9,479 bases of DNA from JBGSWL01 sp041752455 (lineage in GTDB: Bacteria > Pseudomonadota > Alphaproteobacteria > Rhizobiales > Rhizobiaceae), in contig JBGSWL010000155.1 of assembly GCA_041752455.1 (NCBI GenBank), positions 1-9,479 on the forward strand. The letters are read 5' to 3'. The position numbers were made by a program, and so were the translations under genes. The notes under the pieces are model-generated. The model made no database searches. It saw only the letters and a program-made list of their open reading frames with translations, and had not been told where the DNA came from. Position 1 is the stretch's first letter; every line of letters starts with the position of its first letter. Shown in pieces: positions 7,136 through 9,479 of this stretch.

Positions 7136-7178
7136 CTTGACCATCAAGTGGAATATAGGACAAAAAGGAAAATATAGG
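7136..7178. repeat. Direct repeat and small palindrome in the divergent control region: candidate operators
   Basis: The octamer AATATAGG occurs twice, at 7152-7159 and 7171-7178, 19 nt apart, so the copies face nearly the same side of the helix. The two copies overlap the -10 and -35 of the candidate regulator promoter. Next to them is a 5-bp inverted repeat CTTGA-CCA-TCAAG (7136-7148). These are the best candidate GntR-binding sites in the shared region between regulator and enzyme operon. Assignment to the GntR protein is inference. Confidence 0.45.
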
Positions 7179-7181
7179 CAA
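7152..7181 (-). promoter_or_regulatory. Candidate sigma70-type promoter for the GntR regulator gene
   Basis: Read on the minus strand, TTGCCT (7181-7176) and TATATT (7157-7152) are separated by 18 nt, with 4/6 and 5/6 matches to the -35 and -10 consensus. It lies 35-65 nt upstream of the regulator ATG. No equally good pair was found for the divergent operon, whose promoter must overlap this 120-nt region. Confidence 0.5.
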
Positions 7182-7236
7182 TTGCGGAATGGCTGCACGC
7201 CAAGCCGCCGCATCCGCCTCGGGGAGAATACGACAC

Positions 7237-8259
7237 ATGCGTATCGCGGTCGCCGGTGCAGGTCTGATCGGCAGGAGACATCTCGATGCGATCCGCGCCG
7301 CGGGTGCCGATGTGCACAGCGTCATCGATACCGACCCGGCGGCTGCCGCCATCGCGGCGCAACACAACGCAGCCTTTCACACGTCTCTTGAGAGTGCATT
7401 GGCGGAGCGTCCGGACGGGATCGTCATTGCGACACCGAATTCATCCCATGAAGCTGGTGCGCTTGCTGCCATCGCCGCCGGCATTCCGGTGCTGGTCGAA
7501 AAGCCGCTGGCAACTGATGTCGCGTCCGCCCGCCGGATCGTCGAAGCTGGCGAAAGCGCCGGTGTGCCTGTGCTGACCGGTCACCATCGCCGCCACATGC
7601 CGGTGATTGCGCGGGCCCGAGACCTGATCGCTGCCGGAGACCTCGGACGGATCGTCAGCGTGCATGTGACGTTCTGGATCGCCAAGCCCGACAGCTATTT
7701 CGAGACGTCATGGCGGCGGCAGAAGGGGGCAGGGCCGGTCCTCGTCAACCTGATCCACGAGATCGACCTGCTGCGTCATCTGGTCGGCGAAGTGTCGGCC
7801 GTCAGCGCATTCAGCGCCAATTATGTGCGCGGACATCCGGTCGAGGATGCCTTTGCCGCCATCCTTGCATTCGACAACGGCGCCCTCGGCACGGCGCAGG
7901 TCTCGGACGCCGTCGTCTCGCCCTGGTCCTGGGAACTGACGGCGCATGACAATCCCGCCTATCCGCCGACAGGCGAAAACGCGCTGCTGATCGGCGGCAC
8001 CGAGGCGTCGCTCGCGTTGCCGCGCGGCGAGATCTGGAGCGACAATGGCGCGCGCGACTGGTTCCAACCGATTTCACGCACGACGTTCCCGCGCACCGAC
8101 GCAGATCCGATCGTGGCCCAGATCGCCAATTTCATCGGCGTGATCACCGGGAGCCAAACGCCGGTCTGCTCCGGTCGCGAAGGACTCAAAAGCCTTCAGA
8201 CATTGTCCGCGCTGATGCAAGCGGCTGAAACCGGCCAGACCGTGAGGCTTGCGGCATGA
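7237..8259 (+). CDS. Gfo/Idh/MocA family oxidoreductase, first enzyme of the divergent operon (340 aa)
   Basis: NAD(P)-dependent dehydrogenase, probably acting on a hydroxyl of the imported compound. The Rossmann domain has an intact GAGLIG (7-12), with Asp31 at the end of the second strand, which favours NAD over NADP. ATPNSSHE (65-72) and the signature EKP (88-90, Lys89) follow. In the substrate domain the usual Asp-x-x-x-His catalytic stretch reads GPVLVNLIHEIDLLRHL (166-182): His174 is present, but the Asp is replaced (Asn171 or Val170 depending on alignment). The ATG at 7237 is chosen over an in-frame ATG at 7189 because MRIAVAG is the natural start and GGGGAGA lies at 7221-7227. Its last bases overlap the start of the next gene by 4 bp (ATGA). 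It is not closely similar to the other family member at 1752-2810. Confidence 0.94.
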   Translation: MRIAVAGAGLIGRRHLDAIRAAGADVHSVIDTDPAAAAIAAQHNAAFHTSLESALAERPDGIVIATPNSSHEAGALAAIAAGIPVLVEKPLATDVASARRIVEAGESAGVPVLTGHHRRHMPVIARARDLIAAGDLGRIVSVHVTFWIAKPDSYFETSWRRQKGAGPVLVNLIHEIDLLRHLVGEVSAVSAFSANYVRGHPVEDAFAAILAFDNGALGTAQVSDAVVSPWSWELTAHDNPAYPPTGENALLIGGTEASLALPRGEIWSDNGARDWFQPISRTTFPRTDADPIVAQIANFIGVITGSQTPVCSGREGLKSLQTLSALMQAAETGQTVRLAA

Positions 8260-9089
8260 TCTCCGGTCATACCCGTCTCATCGCCCATCTCGGCGTGCCG
8301 ACCGAAAGCTTCAAGGCACCGATGATCTGGAATCCCTGGTTCGAGGCCGCCGGGATCGATTGCGTCGTTATGCCGATGGGCTGCGAAAGCGCCTATCTGG
8401 CCGACTTCGTGCCGCCGCTGTTCCGCCTGCGCAACATTGCCGGTGCGCTGGTCACCATGCCGCACAAGGTGGCCGTGGTCGACCTGCTCGACGAGATGAG
8501 CGCGACGGTCAAGGTCTGCGGCTCCTGCAATGCCGTGCGCCGCGACGCGCAAGGCCGGCTTGTCGGCGACATGTTCGACGGCGAGGGTTTTGTGCGCGGT
8601 GTCCTGCGCGCTGGACGCACACTTGTGGGCCGATCGGCTCTGGTCATCGGCGCCGGCGGTGTCGGCTCGGCGATTGCCGCATCGCTGGCCGCGGCAGGAG
8701 TTGCACGCATCGCGGTCCACGATGTCCAGTCTGAAGCAGCTGATGCCCTGGCCGGACGGCTGGCGGTTCACTATCCGGCGCTGACGGTGAACGCAGGCTC
8801 GAACGATCCCGCCGGTCATGACATCGTCGTCAATGCAACCCCGCTCGGCATGAAGGATACCGATCCGCTGCCGCTCGATGTCACGCATCTGGCCCCCGGC
8901 ATGTTCGTCGGCGAAGTGGTGATGAGCCGCGAGGAAACGCCCTTCCTTGCCGCCGCCCGAAAGACCGGTTGCGCGACGCAAGTCGGAACCGACATGCTGT
9001 TCGAACAAATTCCCGCCTATCTGGAATTCTTCGGGTTTGCGGCTCCATCCTCCGATGAACTGCGCAAGCACGCGCGCATCCGCTACTGA
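8256..9089 (+). CDS. Shikimate dehydrogenase-like oxidoreductase, divergent substrate site (277 aa)
   Basis: Member of the AroE/shikimate dehydrogenase superfamily. The fold markers are VTMPHK (66-71, catalytic Lys71), Asn92 in CGSCNAV, Asp108 in GDMFDGEG, the NAD(P) loop GAGGVG (132-137), NATPLGM (193-199) and GTDMLFEQ (244-251). The Lys/Asp catalytic pair is therefore kept. However, the N-terminal segment that holds the two shikimate-binding serines in AroE (pattern P-x-x-x-S-x-S-P) reads PTESFKAP (15-22), with Phe and Ala in those places. The AroE motif around the late Tyr (DxVYxPxxTP) reads EVVMSREETP. Strand two ends in Asp156 instead of the NADP-type Arg motif, suggesting NAD. It is thus unlikely to be the biosynthetic AroE; a catabolic role on another cyclic or hydroxylated acid fits the operon. 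It overlaps the upstream gene by 4 bp. Confidence 0.9.
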   Translation: MISGHTRLIAHLGVPTESFKAPMIWNPWFEAAGIDCVVMPMGCESAYLADFVPPLFRLRNIAGALVTMPHKVAVVDLLDEMSATVKVCGSCNAVRRDAQGRLVGDMFDGEGFVRGVLRAGRTLVGRSALVIGAGGVGSAIAASLAAAGVARIAVHDVQSEAADALAGRLAVHYPALTVNAGSNDPAGHDIVVNATPLGMKDTDPLPLDVTHLAPGMFVGEVVMSREETPFLAAARKTGCATQVGTDMLFEQIPAYLEFFGFAAPSSDELRKHARIRY

Positions 9090-9100
9090 AAGGCCTCGCC

Positions 9101-9479
9101 ATGGAACTTCCGCACAACCCCTTCAAGGCAGCCCTTGCAGAAGGTCGCCAGCAGATCGGACTTTGGGCCTCGATCAATGATGCAACCGTCGCCGAAATGA
9201 TGGGCACCTGCGGCTATGACTGGATGCTGTTCGATTGCGAGCATTCCTCGATCGAGCGAAGCGACATTCCGGGGCTGTTGCGCGCCCTTGCTGCCTCGCC
9301 GACCGAAGCTGTGGTGCGTCCTGTTTCGCTTGACCCGGCCGAGATCAAGAAACTGCTCGATTTCGGTGCCCGCAACATCCTCGTTCCCTATGTCCAGACG
9401 GTCGAGGAAGCAGAACTGGCCGCGCGCGCCGTCGCCTATGCCCCGGCCGGGATGCGCGGCGTCGCCGGCATCACGCGGG
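9101..9479 (+). CDS. HpcH/HpaI-family aldolase, N-terminal part; cut by right window edge
   Basis: Class II (metal-dependent) aldolase of the HpcH/HpaI family, which splits 2-oxo-4-hydroxy acids into pyruvate or a related 2-oxo acid and an aldehyde. The 126 visible residues show NPFKAALAEGRQQIGLW (6-22), GYDWMLFDCEHSS (38-50), VVRPV (71-75), KKLLDFGARNILVPYVQT (83-100) and AYAPAGMRG (112-120). His48 and Arg73 correspond to the catalytic His and the 2-oxo-acid-binding Arg of HpaI. The metal-binding Glu and Asp normally lie later, outside the window; the family length is about 250-265. The ATG at 9101 has GAAAGG (9088-9093) 7 nt upstream and starts 11 nt after the previous stop, so it is the third gene of the operon. 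Which aldol it cleaves (hexarate, rhamnonate or aromatic-derived type) cannot be decided from this portion. Confidence 0.93.
   Translation, partial: MELPHNPFKAALAEGRQQIGLWASINDATVAEMMGTCGYDWMLFDCEHSSIERSDIPGLLRALAASPTEAVVRPVSLDPAEIKKLLDFGARNILVPYVQTVEEAELAARAVAYAPAGMRGVAGITR

Noticed and set aside
8196..9071. 291-residue minus-strand open frame opposite the shikimate-dehydrogenase-like gene
   Set aside because: The plus-strand product has complete superfamily motifs and operon spacing; the antisense product shows none.
8256..9089. Annotation as biosynthetic aroE
   Set aside because: Shikimate-binding serines are missing, the late Tyr motif is changed, and the gene sits in a catabolic operon.

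Overview
The window reads as a chromosomal segment of a high-GC alphaproteobacterium, most likely a member of the Rhizobiales (Hyphomicrobiales). The support is the base composition, the quinone-type PyrD, a DUF952 protein next to pyrD, a tRNA-Phe that looks typical of that order, and the TRAP/GntR catabolic gene style. Genus cannot be fixed from the sequence alone.

Left part (1-3134) looks like ordinary core chromosome. On the minus strand a small DUF952 gene overlaps by 4 bp the start of pyrD, which codes for dihydroorotate dehydrogenase and runs off the left edge. A small exported protein gene (1320-1739, plus strand) is transcribed divergently from that pair and convergently with a Gfo/Idh/MocA-family oxidoreductase (1752-2810, minus strand). 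A tRNA-Phe(GAA) with encoded CCA lies at 3060-3134.

Right part (3352-9479) is a divergent catabolic locus starting about 220 bp after the tRNA. On the minus strand are a GntR/FCD regulator (6427-7116) and, downstream of it, a complete tripartite TRAP transporter in the order DctP, DctQ, DctM. On the plus strand, from a 120-bp shared control region, come a second Gfo/Idh/MocA dehydrogenase, a shikimate-dehydrogenase-like enzyme that lacks the usual shikimate-binding serines, and the start of an HpcH/HpaI-type aldolase cut by the right edge. The three enzyme genes are tightly packed (4-bp overlap, then an 11-nt gap).

Taken together, the right locus looks like an uptake-and-breakdown module for a small hydroxylated carboxylate: TRAP import, one or two NAD(P)-linked oxidations, then retro-aldol cleavage to a 2-oxo acid such as pyruvate plus an aldehyde, under GntR control. 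The substrate cannot be named from sequence. The most interesting point is the pairing of a divergent shikimate-dehydrogenase-like enzyme with an HpaI-type aldolase in one operon. No phage, IS element, CRISPR array, toxin or defence gene was found.
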